Source: Paraburkholderia nodosa DSM 21604 (lineage in GTDB: Bacteria; Pseudomonadota; Gammaproteobacteria; Burkholderiales; Burkholderiaceae). From it: a stretch of 64,000 nucleotides of DNA. Below are positions 1 to 10,136 of this stretch, piece by piece (position 1 is the first letter of the stretch; each line of letters begins with the position of its first letter). The stretch lies in NCBI RefSeq assembly GCF_000519185.1, contig NZ_JAFA01000001.1, positions 434,001 through 498,000 of the forward strand, in the 5' to 3' direction. The position numbers and the translations under genes were made by a program. The notes beneath the pieces were generated by a model that saw only the letters and a list, made by a program, of their open reading frames with translations, was not told the origin of the DNA and made no database searches.

Positions 1-1190
<1,190 letters not shown>

Positions 1191-1240
1191 GCGCAGGCGG
1201 CGCGTAGCCGCCTCGAGTCCCGATACGTTTGAAGTCCAGG

Positions 1241-1276
1241 CCGCATCCGGCGTGAATTGCCGGGTGCGGTTTTTTT
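1241..1276 (+). terminator. Rho-independent terminator after aspD
   Basis: Arms CCGCATCCGGC (1241-1251) and GCCGGGTGCGG (1259-1269) pair over 11 bp with one G-T pair around a 7-base loop. They are followed directly by seven T (1270-1276). Confidence 0.9.
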
Positions 1277-1418
1277 ATGGTTCTTCGCAGAGTTCCGGGG
1301 TAGGGGCATCTATCGTTTGCCGCGCATCCTCGGGCGCACACTAACCGAAGCCGGGAGCGTGATTGCGTTTGGGGTGCGACGGAAGATCGAACTGGCAACC
1401 GCGAAGCAGCTTATGATG

Positions 1419-1492
1419 ATTGCAGTAATCTTCATGAAATTACTGCAATTATGGTCTCATCTTTTGCAGTAAAATTTGAAAAATTACTGCAA
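1419..1492. promoter_or_regulatory. Two stacked inverted repeats, probable operator of the nucleotidyltransferase-fold gene
   Basis: The octamer TGCAGTAA occurs four times in alternating orientation (1421-1428, 1440-1447 reversed, 1465-1472, 1484-1491 reversed). The first pair extends to a perfect 11-bp repeat, ATTGCAGTAAT at 1419-1429 against ATTACTGCAAT at 1439-1449. The second is a perfect 9-bp repeat, TTGCAGTAA against TTACTGCAA. Both pairs have 19-bp centre spacing and lie 44 bp apart, ending 10 bases before the preferred start codon at 1502. The stretch is AT-rich in a GC-rich genome. An operator is inferred; an RNA structure is also possible. Confidence 0.6.
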
Positions 1493-1501
1493 TTATCTGA
1501 C

Positions 1502-2551
1502 ATGCACGGACTTCCTCTTTACCAGCGACACGATCAGGCGTTCTGCTCCCAGTACGCGAACGTCGAGCAGGCGGCCGCCAGCCAGGGGCGGATTCTCGTG
1601 GGCGCGCCGGGCACGATCACCGAGCACCATCGCGGTATCGCTGTCTACTACTATCGGCAGTTCATGAACGCGGAAGGCAAGCGGCAGCAGGAGAGTCTTG
1701 GCGGCCCCAAGGGCGATCCGGCTGTCGACGAGCGCGTCGCTGTGGTGATGGCGCAGATCGAGCAGTCCAAAGACCTCATCAGCCGCGTCCGCGAGCTCGC
1801 GAAGCTCGGCTTCCAGATCGCCGACAACAAGACCTACGCGACCATGGCAGTCCTCCACAATCACGGACTTTTTCAGGCGGGCGCGGTGCTCGTGGGTTCT
1901 CACGCGTACGCGGTTTTGCTCAACAGCCTCGGCATCAAGGCGCTTGCCTACGCGACCGAGGACATCGATATCGCGCGCGCCGGCCAGCTTGCGTTACAGG
2001 GTGTGCCCTCGGGCGGCCTGCTCGAAATCCTGAAAGAGACGGGAATCGACTTCGTGCCGGTGCCGGGGTTCAACAGGGGCGATCCGCCGACGTCGTTCAA
2101 ACAGGCGGGGCGGACGCGTTTTCACGTCGATCTGCTCGTGCCTTCGAAGGACAACACCTTTCCGACCGTCGCCGTTCCAGAGCTTGGCGCGCATGCGAGC
2201 GGCATGCCTTATCTCGCCTATCTGCTCGGCGAGTCCCACATGGGCACACTGATTTCAAGGCACGGCGCGGTGGCGGTTCGCGTGCCGGACCCCGCACGCT
2301 TCGCGATCCACAAGATCCTCGTTTCACGCCTGCGCACCAACATGCTGGTCAAGTCGCAGAAAGATATCCAGCAGGCGTGCGTGATGCTCGCGATGCTCGG
2401 CGAGCACAGAAGCGGCGATATCGAGCTCGCCTGCTCGAATCTCCCGAGGTCTGCGCGCCCGATGGTTCGCCGTGCGCTGCCCGATATACGCACCATGCTC
2501 GAGGCTCATGAAGGCGCACTATTCGAATTTGAGGAAAGCATCGACGCCTGA
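1502..2551 (+). CDS. GSU2403-like nucleotidyltransferase-fold protein
   Basis: A 349-residue protein resembling the GSU2403 family of nucleotidyltransferase-fold proteins, whose substrate is unknown. The fold signature is a VGSHAYAV segment followed by TEDIDIA, fitting the hG[GS]...DxD pattern of the polymerase-beta superfamily. The N-terminal third is alpha-helical and charged. I chose the ATG at 1502 (MHGLPLYQ) rather than the in-frame ATG at 1451, because the earlier start would place two of the four repeat copies inside the coding region and would add a 17-residue AT-rich leader. Neither start has a clear Shine-Dalgarno sequence. The gene stands alone, convergent with the MFS gene downstream. 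The fold is fairly sure; the role is unknown. Confidence 0.75.
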   Translation: MHGLPLYQRHDQAFCSQYANVEQAAASQGRILVGAPGTITEHHRGIAVYYYRQFMNAEGKRQQESLGGPKGDPAVDERVAVVMAQIEQSKDLISRVRELAKLGFQIADNKTYATMAVLHNHGLFQAGAVLVGSHAYAVLLNSLGIKALAYATEDIDIARAGQLALQGVPSGGLLEILKETGIDFVPVPGFNRGDPPTSFKQAGRTRFHVDLLVPSKDNTFPTVAVPELGAHASGMPYLAYLLGESHMGTLISRHGAVAVRVPDPARFAIHKILVSRLRTNMLVKSQKDIQQACVMLAMLGEHRSGDIELACSNLPRSARPMVRRALPDIRTMLEAHEGALFEFEESIDA

Positions 2552-2633
2552 CACGGGTGCGGCGCTCCCCGACCGGGCCGGATGACTGAAAGATCGTAGT
2601 CTTCGCTCCCCGGAAATCCGCGAGGAACCTTCT

Positions 2634-3887
2634 TTATTCGGCTCGTTGCCCTGCGGGCGCGCTGGCGCCGCTCGCGTGTTGTGCACCGTGCGCGGCGTGC
2701 GCCCGCACGCTCTTGCGATGAAGCGAGACCGAAAGCGCCACGGCGGAAGCGGCCGCGATGGCGGCGAAGAGAAACACCGATCCATAGCCGAACAGATTCG
2801 CCACGTAGCCGGCGAGCGGGCCGGTAATGCCCAGCGAGAGGTCGAGGAACACGGAGTAGGCCGAGAGCGCCGCGCCACGGCTGGCGGGCGGCACGAGCCC
2901 GACCGCCTCCACGCCGAGTGCCGGGAACACCAGTGCGAAGCCGAAGCCGGTGAGCGCCGCGCCCGCGAGCGCGACTTGCGGCGTGGGCGCGAGCCACAGC
3001 AGCAAGAGGCCCGCGCATTCGCACGAGAACGAGACGATGGCGACGCGAAAGCCGCCGAAGCGCTTGATGGTGTTGGCGAACAACAGGCGCGCGCCGATGA
3101 ACATCAGACCGAACACCGTGAGCGTGAACGCCGCGTTGGGCCAATGGCGCGCGGCGTAAAACAGCGTGATGAAGGTTGCGATGGAGCCGAAGCCCGCCGA
3201 GCCGAGCGCGAGGCCGATGCCGTGCGGCAGCACGCGCGTGAACACACTGCGGTACGACATGCGCTCGCCGTGCACGGTCGGCACCGGCGCGATGGGGCGC
3301 GCGAGCCAGAAACCGAGCGCGGCCATCGCGATGACCGAAATGCCGAGCATCCAGTAGCCGAGGGCGTGCGCCATCACGACGCCCAGCGGCGCGCCGATCG
3401 CGAGCGCGCCGTAAGTCGCGATGCCGTTCCACGAAATCACCTTCGCGTTGTGCGCCGTGCCCACGCGGCCGATGCCCCAGAGGATCGCGCCGGTGCCGCA
3501 CAGGCTTTCGCCGCAGCCGAGCAACAGGCGGCTCACCACCAGCAGCGCGAGCGAGAGGCCGGGCCAGTGATCGACGAGCGTGCCGAGCAGCAGCAGAACG
3601 CCGCTCGCGCCGCAGATCGTCAGGCCGATCGTCACGGTTTTCTTGGGGCCGAGCGTATCTGCCGAGCGGCCGGCGAGCGCGCGCGAGCAGAGCGTGGCGA
3701 TGTACTGCACGCTGATCGCGGCGCCCGCCACCACGGTGCTGAAACCGAGGTCGTTGTGCACGTAGCCCGGCAGCACGGCGAGCGGAATCCCGATCGTCAG
3801 GTAGCAGAGGAAGGTGAAAAAGACGACCGGAATGATCTGCAGGGTCGTCGACGCGGCTTTGCGCGGGGGCGCCAAATCAGCGGACAT
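2634..3887 (-). CDS. MFS transporter (YhhS/YfcJ-like)
   Basis: A 417-residue major facilitator with about 12 predicted membrane segments. The loop after the second segment reads [11 protein letters not shown], the classical MFS G-x(3)-D-x(2)-G-[RK] signature. An intact second half follows. The overall length and the N-terminal ...[14 protein letters not shown]... segment resemble the YhhS/YfcJ group of arabinose-efflux-like permeases, so export of a small organic solute is likely but the substrate is unknown. The C-terminal 30 residues are Ala/His-rich and cytoplasmic. It is divergent from xdhA, with 475 bases between the two starts. Confidence 0.8.
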   Translation of the reverse strand: MSADLAPPRKAASTTLQIIPVVFFTFLCYLTIGIPLAVLPGYVHNDLGFSTVVAGAAISVQYIATLCSRALAGRSADTLGPKKTVTIGLTICGASGVLLLLGTLVDHWPGLSLALLVVSRLLLGCGESLCGTGAILWGIGRVGTAHNAKVISWNGIATYGALAIGAPLGVVMAHALGYWMLGISVIAMAALGFWLARPIAPVPTVHGERMSYRSVFTRVLPHGIGLALGSAGFGSIATFITLFYAARHWPNAAFTLTVFGLMFIGARLLFANTIKRFGGFRVAIVSFSCECAGLLLLWLAPTPQVALAGAALTGFGFALVFPALGVEAVGLVPPASRGAALSAYSVFLDLSLGITGPLAGYVANLFGYGSVFLFAAIAAASAVALSVSLHRKSVRAHAAHGAQHASGASAPAGQRAE

Positions 3888-4141
3888 GGGGAAAATGCGG
3901 ATGGAAAACGGCAGGAAAGGCGTGATTGTCCCATGGAACCGGTTTTTATGCAGAAATTGAAAAGCTGTTTCGGCCCTCGGAACACGCGTTTTCTGCGCAG
4001 ATGACGGCGTTTTACGTCCGATAGCCCAGCTGCGAAGATCCCGAGATTTTGCGCGACGTTGGCGGCAATTCGCGCTGTAGCGGCGTCCTGGTCCGACCGT
4101 TCGTGCGGAGGAATCGGCATCTCAGCGGCCAAATGGTCAGT

Positions 4142-4160
4142 CGAATATGTCCGATATTCG
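4142..4160. promoter_or_regulatory. Inverted repeat CGAATAT-N5-ATATTCG
   Basis: Perfect 7-bp arms with a 5-base spacer in the MFS/xdhA divergent region. It is a candidate binding site for a dimeric regulator; which gene it controls is unknown. Confidence 0.35.
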
Positions 4161-4274
4161 CAAATCGTCTGTGAAATCTCGCGATCGAGACACAGCAACA
4201 TAAGCGCGGCTGCACTGCAGCACGCCGATTCATCGATTCAACGATATATCCCCCATGCTCCTCTAGCTATGGGT

Positions 4275-4288
4275 TGCCAATATTGGCA
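4275..4288. promoter_or_regulatory. Perfect palindrome TGCCAATATTGGCA upstream of xdhA
   Basis: A 14-bp uninterrupted palindrome whose right end is 74 bases before the xdhA start. The position suits an operator overlapping or close to the xdhA promoter. The regulator is not identifiable from the window. Confidence 0.45.
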
Positions 4289-4362
4289 GTGATAGTTTTC
4301 GAACCGTCCACTCGAGCGGCACACGCCTTTTGCGAGCCGCAGCCAACGACGAGCCAGAAACC

Positions 4363-5913
4363 ATGAGCCAGCCGATCCGCTTTTACCACCGCAACGCGAT
4401 TCGCGAAGTCAGCGACGCGGGCGTCACCCGCACCGTTCTGCAGTACCTGCGCGAAGACGCGCGCTGCACCGGCACCAAGGAAGGCTGCGCCGAAGGCGAC
4501 TGCGGCGCCTGCACGGTCGTGGTGGGCGAGCGCAACGAGGCGGGCGGCGTGAGCTTCAAGGCCGTCAACGCCTGCATCCAGTTTCTGCCGACGCTCGACG
4601 GCAAGGCGCTTTTCACCGTCGAAGACCTGCGCCAGCCCGACGGCTCGCTGCACCCCGTGCAGCAGGCCATGGTCGACTGCCACGGCTCGCAGTGCGGTTT
4701 TTGCACGCCAGGCTTCGTGATGTCGATGTGGGCGCTCTACGAGAAGCATGGCCACGAGCACGCGGGGCACGCCGCGCACGTCGGTCAAAGCGCCTGTGCC
4801 GCCAAGGGCGCGTGCAGCGTGCCTTCGCGCGACGAGATCGCCAACGCTCTTACGGGCAACCTGTGCCGCTGCACGGGCTACCGGCCGATCCTCGACGCCG
4901 CCGAGCAGATGTTCCAGGCCGGCGCGCCGAAGCAGCCCATCGACGTGAAGGCGCTCGCACAGACGCTCGCCACGCTCGAACGCACGGACACCTTCCACTA
5001 CGAGAGCCGCGGCCAGCAGTACGACGCGCCGCGCACCGTCGACGCGCTCGCCGCGATCAAGGCCGCGCGCCCCAACACGCGCATTCTCGCGGGCAGCACC
5101 GACATCGGCCTGTGGGTCACGAAGCAGATGCGCGAACTTGGCGACATCGTCTACGTGGGCCAGGTCGACGCGATGCGCCGCATCGACGTGAGCGACGCGT
5201 GGATCGAGATCGGCGCGGGCGTGAGCGTCGAACGTGGTTATGCGGAACTCGCGAAGCACTACCCGGAACTCGAAGAGATGTGGCAGCGCTTCGCCTCGCT
5301 GCCCATTCGCAACGCGGGCACGATCGGCGGCAATGTCGCGAACGGTTCGCCCATCGGCGACTCGATGCCAGGGCTCATCGCGCTCGGCGCGCGCGTGGTG
5401 CTGCGCGGCGGCGAGATCGAGCGCGAAATGGCGCTCGAAGACCTCTACCTCGCCTACCAGAAGAGGGACATGGCCGAGCACGAGTTCGTGCTCGCGCTCA
5501 AGGTGCCCACGCGCACCGGCGCGCGCGCGAACCTGCGTTTTCGCACCTACAAGGTCTCGAAGCGCTTCGACTCGGACATCTCGGCCGTGTGCGCCGCCTA
5601 CGCCTATATCGCCGATGGCGACGTGATCCGCGAGCCGCGCATTGCCTTCGGCGGCATGGCCGCGACGCCGAAGCGCGCGAGCCACGCGGAGGGCGTGCTC
5701 ACCGATGCGCACTGGCACGAAGCGACGGCCCAGGCCGCGATGATCGCGCTCGGCAAGGACTACGCGCCGCTGTCCGACATGCGCGCGACGAGCGACTACC
5801 GCCTCGAATCCGCCAAGAACACGCTGTACCGCTTCTGGCTCGAAACGCGTCCGCATAACCCGCTTGCGTCGCAAGCGCTCAATGTACGCAACGTAGCCGC
5901 AGAAACTGCTTGA
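4363..5913 (+). CDS. xdhA: Xanthine dehydrogenase small subunit (2Fe-2S and FAD)
   Basis: Electron-transfer subunit of xanthine dehydrogenase, which oxidises hypoxanthine and xanthine to urate with NAD+. At 516 residues it carries an N-terminal plant-ferredoxin-type cluster (C42, C47, C50, C71), a second all-helical 2Fe-2S domain (C111, C114, C168, C170) and a C-terminal FAD-binding domain (NAGTIGGNVANGSPIGD) plus the CO-dehydrogenase flavoprotein C-terminal part. The start at 4363 (MSQPIRF) matches the family better than the in-frame ATG 33 bases upstream. Residues 129-145 form a His/Ala-rich insertion between cluster ligands. It is the first gene of xdhABC, 40 bases before xdhB. Confidence 0.93.
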   Translation: MSQPIRFYHRNAIREVSDAGVTRTVLQYLREDARCTGTKEGCAEGDCGACTVVVGERNEAGGVSFKAVNACIQFLPTLDGKALFTVEDLRQPDGSLHPVQQAMVDCHGSQCGFCTPGFVMSMWALYEKHGHEHAGHAAHVGQSACAAKGACSVPSRDEIANALTGNLCRCTGYRPILDAAEQMFQAGAPKQPIDVKALAQTLATLERTDTFHYESRGQQYDAPRTVDALAAIKAARPNTRILAGSTDIGLWVTKQMRELGDIVYVGQVDAMRRIDVSDAWIEIGAGVSVERGYAELAKHYPELEEMWQRFASLPIRNAGTIGGNVANGSPIGDSMPGLIALGARVVLRGGEIEREMALEDLYLAYQKRDMAEHEFVLALKVPTRTGARANLRFRTYKVSKRFDSDISAVCAAYAYIADGDVIREPRIAFGGMAATPKRASHAEGVLTDAHWHEATAQAAMIALGKDYAPLSDMRATSDYRLESAKNTLYRFWLETRPHNPLASQALNVRNVAAETA

Positions 5914-5953
5914 GACATTCAGGAATCGGAAAAGACATACGGAGAACGAGACA

Positions 5954-8320
5954 ATGAACCAGCAAGCCGAACCGTTCCTGGACGAACTCAAGGCACGCGA
6001 GCCCTTCGCGCAAGTGCATGTATCGCGCCCGCACGAATCCGCGCATCTGCACGTGAGCGGCCGCGCCACCTATACCGACGACATTCCCGTCGTGGCCGGC
6101 ACGCTGCACGCCGCGCTCGGGCTTTCGCAGAAGCCGCACGCCCGCATCGTTTCGATGAACCTCGCCAAAGTGCGCGCGACGCCGGGCGTCGTGGCGGTGC
6201 TCACGGCCGAGGACATTCCCGGCGTGAACGACTGCGGCCCGATCATCCACGACGATCCCGTGCTCGCCGATGGCGTCGTGCAGTACGTGGGCCAGCCCAT
6301 GTTCATCGTCGTGGCGACGTCGCACGACACGGCGCGCCTCGCCGCCCGCCGCGCCGAGGTGCAGTACGAAGAGCTGCCCGCCGTGCTCACGGCGCAGCAG
6401 GCGCGTGCCGCGCAGCAGTCGGTGCTGCCGCCGATGAAGCTCGCGCGCGGCGAGGCGTCCACGCGCGCGGCACGCGCCGCGCATCGGCATGAAGGCGAGA
6501 TGCTGCTGGGCGGCCAGGAGCAGTTCTACCTCGAAGGCCAGATTGCCTATGCGGTGCCGAAGGACGACGACGGCATGCACGTGTGGTGCTCCACGCAGCA
6601 CCCGAGCGAAATGCAGCACCTCGTCGCGCATGTGCTGGGCGTCGCCTCGCACAACGTGCTCGTGGAATGCCGCCGCATGGGCGGCGGCTTCGGCGGCAAG
6701 GAATCGCAGTCGGGCCTCTTCGCCTGCTGTGCGGCGCTCGCCGCCTGGAAGCTCCTGTGCCCCGTGAAGCTGCGCCCCGACCGCGACGACGACATGATGG
6801 TCACGGGCAAGCGCCACGATTTCCACTACACCTACGAAGTGGGCTACGACGACCAGGGCACGATCGAAGGCGTGTCGGTCGACATGACCTCGCGCTGCGG
6901 CTTCTCCGCGGACCTTTCCGGCCCGGTGATGACGCGCGCCGTTTGCCACTTCGACAACGCCTACTGGCTGCCCGACGTGTCGATCGCCGGTTTCTGCGGC
7001 AAGACCAACACGCAGTCGAACACCGCGTTTCGCGGCTTCGGCGGCCCGCAGGGCGCGTTCGCGATCGAATACATCATGGACGACGTCGCGCGCACGCTCG
7101 GCCTCGATTCGCTCGACGTGCGCCGCCGCAATCTCTACGGTAAAACGCAGAACAACGAGACGCCCTATGGCCAGGTCGTGGAAGACAACGTCATTCACGA
7201 GCTGATCGACGAGTTGGTGGAAACGAGCGGCTATCGCGCGCGGCGCGCCGCGATTCGCGAATTCAACGCGAACAACGACGTGCTCAAGAAGGGCATTGCG
7301 CTCACGCCGGTCAAGTTCGGCATTGCGTTCAACGTCACGCACTTCAACCAGGCGGGCGCGCTCGTTCACATCTACACCGACGGCTCGGTGCTCGTGAACC
7401 ACGGCGGCACCGAAATGGGCCAGGGCCTGAATACGAAGGTCGCGCAGGTCGTGGCGCACGAGTTGGGCATCGAGTTCGGCCGCGTGCGCGTGACCGCCAC
7501 GGACACGAGCAAGGTCGCGAACACCTCCGCCACGGCAGCATCGACCGGCACCGACCTGAACGGCAAGGCGGCCCAGGACGCCGCACGCCAGCTGCGTGTG
7601 CGCCTCGCCGCGCTGGCGGCGACCAGCTACGGCAAGGGTGAAATCAGCGCCGCCGACGTGGGCTTCGCCAACGACTCCGTGATCGTGGGCGAGACGATCG
7701 TGCCGTTCGAGACGCTGGTGTCGAAGGCCTATCTTGCGCGCGTCCAGCTCTGGTCCGATGGTTTCTACACCACGCCCAAGCTGTACTGGGATCAGGCCAC
7801 GCTGCGCGGGCGGCCGTTCTACTACTACTCGTATGGCGCGGCGGTATCGGAAGTCGTGATCGACACGCTCACGGGCGAAATGCGCGTGCTGCGCGCCGAT
7901 GCGCTGCACGACGTGGGCGCGTCGCTGAATCCGGCGCTCGACGTGGGCCAGGTGGAAGGCGGCTTCATCCAGGGCATGGGTTGGCTCACCACGGAAGAGC
8001 TGTGGTGGAAGCCGGACGGCAAGCTCATGACGCACGCGCCGTCCACCTACAAGATTCCGACCGTGAACGACACGCCGGCCGAATTCAACGTGCGGCTCTT
8101 CAAGAACCGCAACGCGGAAGACAGCATCCACCGCTCGAAGGCCGTGGGCGAGCCGCCGCTGTTGCTGCCGTTCTCGGTGTTCTTCGCGATTCGCGACGCT
8201 GTGGCGAGCGTGGCCGACTACCGCTTCAATCCGCCGATGAATGCGCCGGCCACCGCCGAGGAAATCCTCAAGGGCGTGCGCGCGGTGCGGACGATGGCGC
8301 GCGAGGGGGCTGGGAAATGA
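5954..8320 (+). CDS. xdhB: Xanthine dehydrogenase molybdopterin-binding subunit
   Basis: The 788-residue catalytic subunit that binds the molybdenum cofactor and hydroxylates the purine. The glycine-rich molybdopterin loop GGGFGGKE is at 243-250. The catalytic glutamate is E733 in KAVGEPPLLL. The AFRGFGGPQGAF and EMGQGLNTK cofactor-contact segments are also present. Length and motifs are complete for a stand-alone XdhB. It overlaps xdhC by ATGA. Confidence 0.95.
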   Translation: MNQQAEPFLDELKAREPFAQVHVSRPHESAHLHVSGRATYTDDIPVVAGTLHAALGLSQKPHARIVSMNLAKVRATPGVVAVLTAEDIPGVNDCGPIIHDDPVLADGVVQYVGQPMFIVVATSHDTARLAARRAEVQYEELPAVLTAQQARAAQQSVLPPMKLARGEASTRAARAAHRHEGEMLLGGQEQFYLEGQIAYAVPKDDDGMHVWCSTQHPSEMQHLVAHVLGVASHNVLVECRRMGGGFGGKESQSGLFACCAALAAWKLLCPVKLRPDRDDDMMVTGKRHDFHYTYEVGYDDQGTIEGVSVDMTSRCGFSADLSGPVMTRAVCHFDNAYWLPDVSIAGFCGKTNTQSNTAFRGFGGPQGAFAIEYIMDDVARTLGLDSLDVRRRNLYGKTQNNETPYGQVVEDNVIHELIDELVETSGYRARRAAIREFNANNDVLKKGIALTPVKFGIAFNVTHFNQAGALVHIYTDGSVLVNHGGTEMGQGLNTKVAQVVAHELGIEFGRVRVTATDTSKVANTSATAASTGTDLNGKAAQDAARQLRVRLAALAATSYGKGEISAADVGFANDSVIVGETIVPFETLVSKAYLARVQLWSDGFYTTPKLYWDQATLRGRPFYYYSYGAAVSEVVIDTLTGEMRVLRADALHDVGASLNPALDVGQVEGGFIQGMGWLTTEELWWKPDGKLMTHAPSTYKIPTVNDTPAEFNVRLFKNRNAEDSIHRSKAVGEPPLLLPFSVFFAIRDAVASVADYRFNPPMNAPATAEEILKGVRAVRTMAREGAGK

Positions 8321-8907
8321 ATCGCCATCCTGAACATTGCGTGCGCGTCGACGAAACCGGGCGCGTGATCATCGGCCGCCGTAGTACGCCGGTGCCGCAC
8401 TACGGGCCGATGCACATCGTCCTGTTCGGCGCGGGCCACGTGGGGCACGCGCTCGTCACGCTGCTCGGCATGCTGCCGTGCGTCGTGCAGTGGGTGGACG
8501 AGCGCGACGAGTTGTTCCCCGACGAAGTGCCCGCCAACGTGCAGATCGAAGCGACGGACACGCCGGCGGCCATCGTCGACGAAGCGCCGGCGGGCGCATA
8601 CTTTCTCGTGATGACGCACAATCACGCGCTCGACTTCGAGCTGACCGAGCGCATCATGCGGCGGCGCGATTTCGCGTGGTTCGGCCTCATCGGCTCGAAA
8701 ACGAAGCGCGTGAAGTTCGAGCGGCGGCTCATGGAGCGCGGCGTGCAAGCGCAGCGCATGGACGAGATGACGTGCCCGATCGGCGTGACGGGGATCGTCG
8801 ACAAGGCGCCTTCGTCGATTGCGGTGGCGGTCGCCGCGCAACTCATGCAGATGCGGGTGGCGCAGCGCCCGGCGGTGGTGAGAACGGTCGCGCTCGAGCG
8901 CGCCTGA
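8317..8907 (+). CDS. xdhC: XdhC-like molybdenum cofactor insertion protein, Rossmann half only
   Basis: XdhC carries sulfurated molybdenum cofactor to XdhB. This copy is 196 residues, starting at an ATG that overlaps the xdhB stop by four bases. It contains the C-terminal XdhC Rossmann domain: GAGHVGHAL at about 32-40, WVDERDELFP, then FGLIGSKTKR and CPIGVTGI. The usual N-terminal XdhC/CoxI domain, normally another 100-150 residues, is absent. Because xdhB reads right up to the start, there is no room for it upstream. Residues 1-30 match neither domain clearly. This may be a genuine shortened variant or the product of an in-frame deletion; function is uncertain. Confidence 0.8.
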   Translation: MNRHPEHCVRVDETGRVIIGRRSTPVPHYGPMHIVLFGAGHVGHALVTLLGMLPCVVQWVDERDELFPDEVPANVQIEATDTPAAIVDEAPAGAYFLVMTHNHALDFELTERIMRRRDFAWFGLIGSKTKRVKFERRLMERGVQAQRMDEMTCPIGVTGIVDKAPSSIAVAVAAQLMQMRVAQRPAVVRTVALERA

Positions 8908-8926
8908 TTCCACGAGCCGCACAACG

Positions 8927-8958
8927 AAGCGGGCGCCTCGATGATGAGGCGCCCGCTT
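8927..8958. terminator. Hairpin between convergent xdhC and lysR
   Basis: Perfect 13-bp arms AAGCGGGCGCCTC (8927-8939) and GAGGCGCCCGCTT (8946-8958) with a 6-base loop. The T-tract is weak on both strands. Its place between two converging genes suggests a bidirectional terminator. Confidence 0.6.
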
Positions 8959-8966
8959 GCGTTGGT

Positions 8967-9977
8967 TCAGGCGGCTTCGAGCGGCGGCGTGGGCGTCGCT
9001 TCGCCGGTCGCGTTCGCGGCCTTCTTCGCCCCGGCGCGCTTCGTGCCGCGCTCAGTGGTCAACGTTCCCGACACCGCTTCGATCAACCCGCGCAGCCAAC
9101 CCACGTCGCTTGGCCGGTCCGGCTGCGGATGCCACATCTGGTAGCAGTGAATGCGCGGAAACGCGAACGGCGTCTCGACGACGGCAATGGGCATGAGCTT
9201 CGCGTAATGCTGCGCGAAGCGCCGTGTCGTCGTGAAGATCAGATCCGATTGCAGCAAGACCTGCGGCACGAGCCCGAAGTAGGGCAGCGTCGCGACGATG
9301 CGGCGCTCGGCTTTCGCCTTCGCAAACCCCAGATCGATCGCGCTCGCATGCGAGCCCGTATAGGGCGTGGGCGCGAGATGGGGCGCGGCGAGATACGCCT
9401 CGCGCGTGAGTTCGCGGCGCGCGAGCGGATGATCCGCGCGCATCATGCAGACGACCTTGTCGGAGAAGAGGTCGCTGCGCGCGAAACGCGCCTCAGGCTT
9501 CGGCCAGTTGCCGATCACGATGTCGAGCTCGCCCGAGTCCAGCGCGCCGTGATGGTCGAGCGTGGGCGAGAGCGAGAGGATTTCCAGCCGCGCTGCCGGC
9601 GCCGTCTCGCGAAAGCGCGCGATCAGCGTCGGCATGAAGAAGTCGTTGAGGTAGTCGGGGGCGGCGAGGCGGAATGTGCGCTTCGAGCGCTCCGGGTCGA
9701 AGTCGCCGTGCGGTGTGGCCACGAACTCCACGTCGCGCAGCACGCGCTGCGCGTGCTGCAACAGCGACTCGCCGTACTCGGTCGGCACCATGCCGGCTTT
9801 GCCGCGCACGAGGATCGGATCGCCCAGGATCTCGCGCAGCCGGCGCAATGCCGTGCTGATGGCGGGCTGGGTCTGGTTCAGGCGCAGCGCGGCCTGCGTG
9901 ACGCTGCGCTCGACCAGCAGCGTGCGCAGCACGCGCACCAGCCAGATGTCGAGGGTGAGGGCGTTATCGTCGTCCAT
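8967..9977 (-). CDS. LysR-family transcriptional regulator
   Basis: A 336-residue LTTR. The N-terminal winged helix-turn-helix includes VTQAALRLNQTQPAIST, and the effector-binding domain follows (LDIVIGNWP, IFTTTRRFAQHY), resembling the NodD/NahR branch. I start it at 9977 (MDDDNALTLD), discarding a 20-residue low-quality extension. The last 30 residues are a Lys/Ala/Thr-rich tail. It converges on xdhC and follows the DsbA-like gene on the same strand by 159 bases, so its target cannot be assigned from position. Ligand unknown. Confidence 0.88.
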   Translation of the reverse strand: MDDDNALTLDIWLVRVLRTLLVERSVTQAALRLNQTQPAISTALRRLREILGDPILVRGKAGMVPTEYGESLLQHAQRVLRDVEFVATPHGDFDPERSKRTFRLAAPDYLNDFFMPTLIARFRETAPAARLEILSLSPTLDHHGALDSGELDIVIGNWPKPEARFARSDLFSDKVVCMMRADHPLARRELTREAYLAAPHLAPTPYTGSHASAIDLGFAKAKAERRIVATLPYFGLVPQVLLQSDLIFTTTRRFAQHYAKLMPIAVVETPFAFPRIHCYQMWHPQPDRPSDVGWLRGLIEAVSGTLTTERGTKRAGAKKAANATGEATPTPPLEAA

Positions 9978-10136
9978 GGGGTGTGGCGGGCAAGGGCGCG
10001 TGCGCGCAGACGCACATCGTTGCGCGCACGGATTCACCCGTAACCATATGCCTGCTCGCGCACTACCGCCATAGGGTGCGCGGCATGACCGGCATCAGAA
10101 GGACGCGCGTTGGATGGTTCTGCGGCGCGTTGACGG

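Larger units (their letters stand above)
3888..4362. other. Intergenic region between MFS gene and xdhA
   Basis: No gene is supported here. It is the divergent promoter region for the MFS gene and xdhABC, less GC-rich than the flanking genes, and carries the two dyad sites listed separately. Confidence 0.6.

Noticed and set aside
2646..4004. 452-codon plus-strand frame over the MFS gene
   Set aside because: Arg/Glu/Ala-rich shadow; the minus strand gives a clear 12-segment transporter.
4267..8131. 600- and 750-codon minus-strand open frames
   Set aside because: Antisense to xdhA and xdhB; no recognisable motif, and composition typical of shadow frames.
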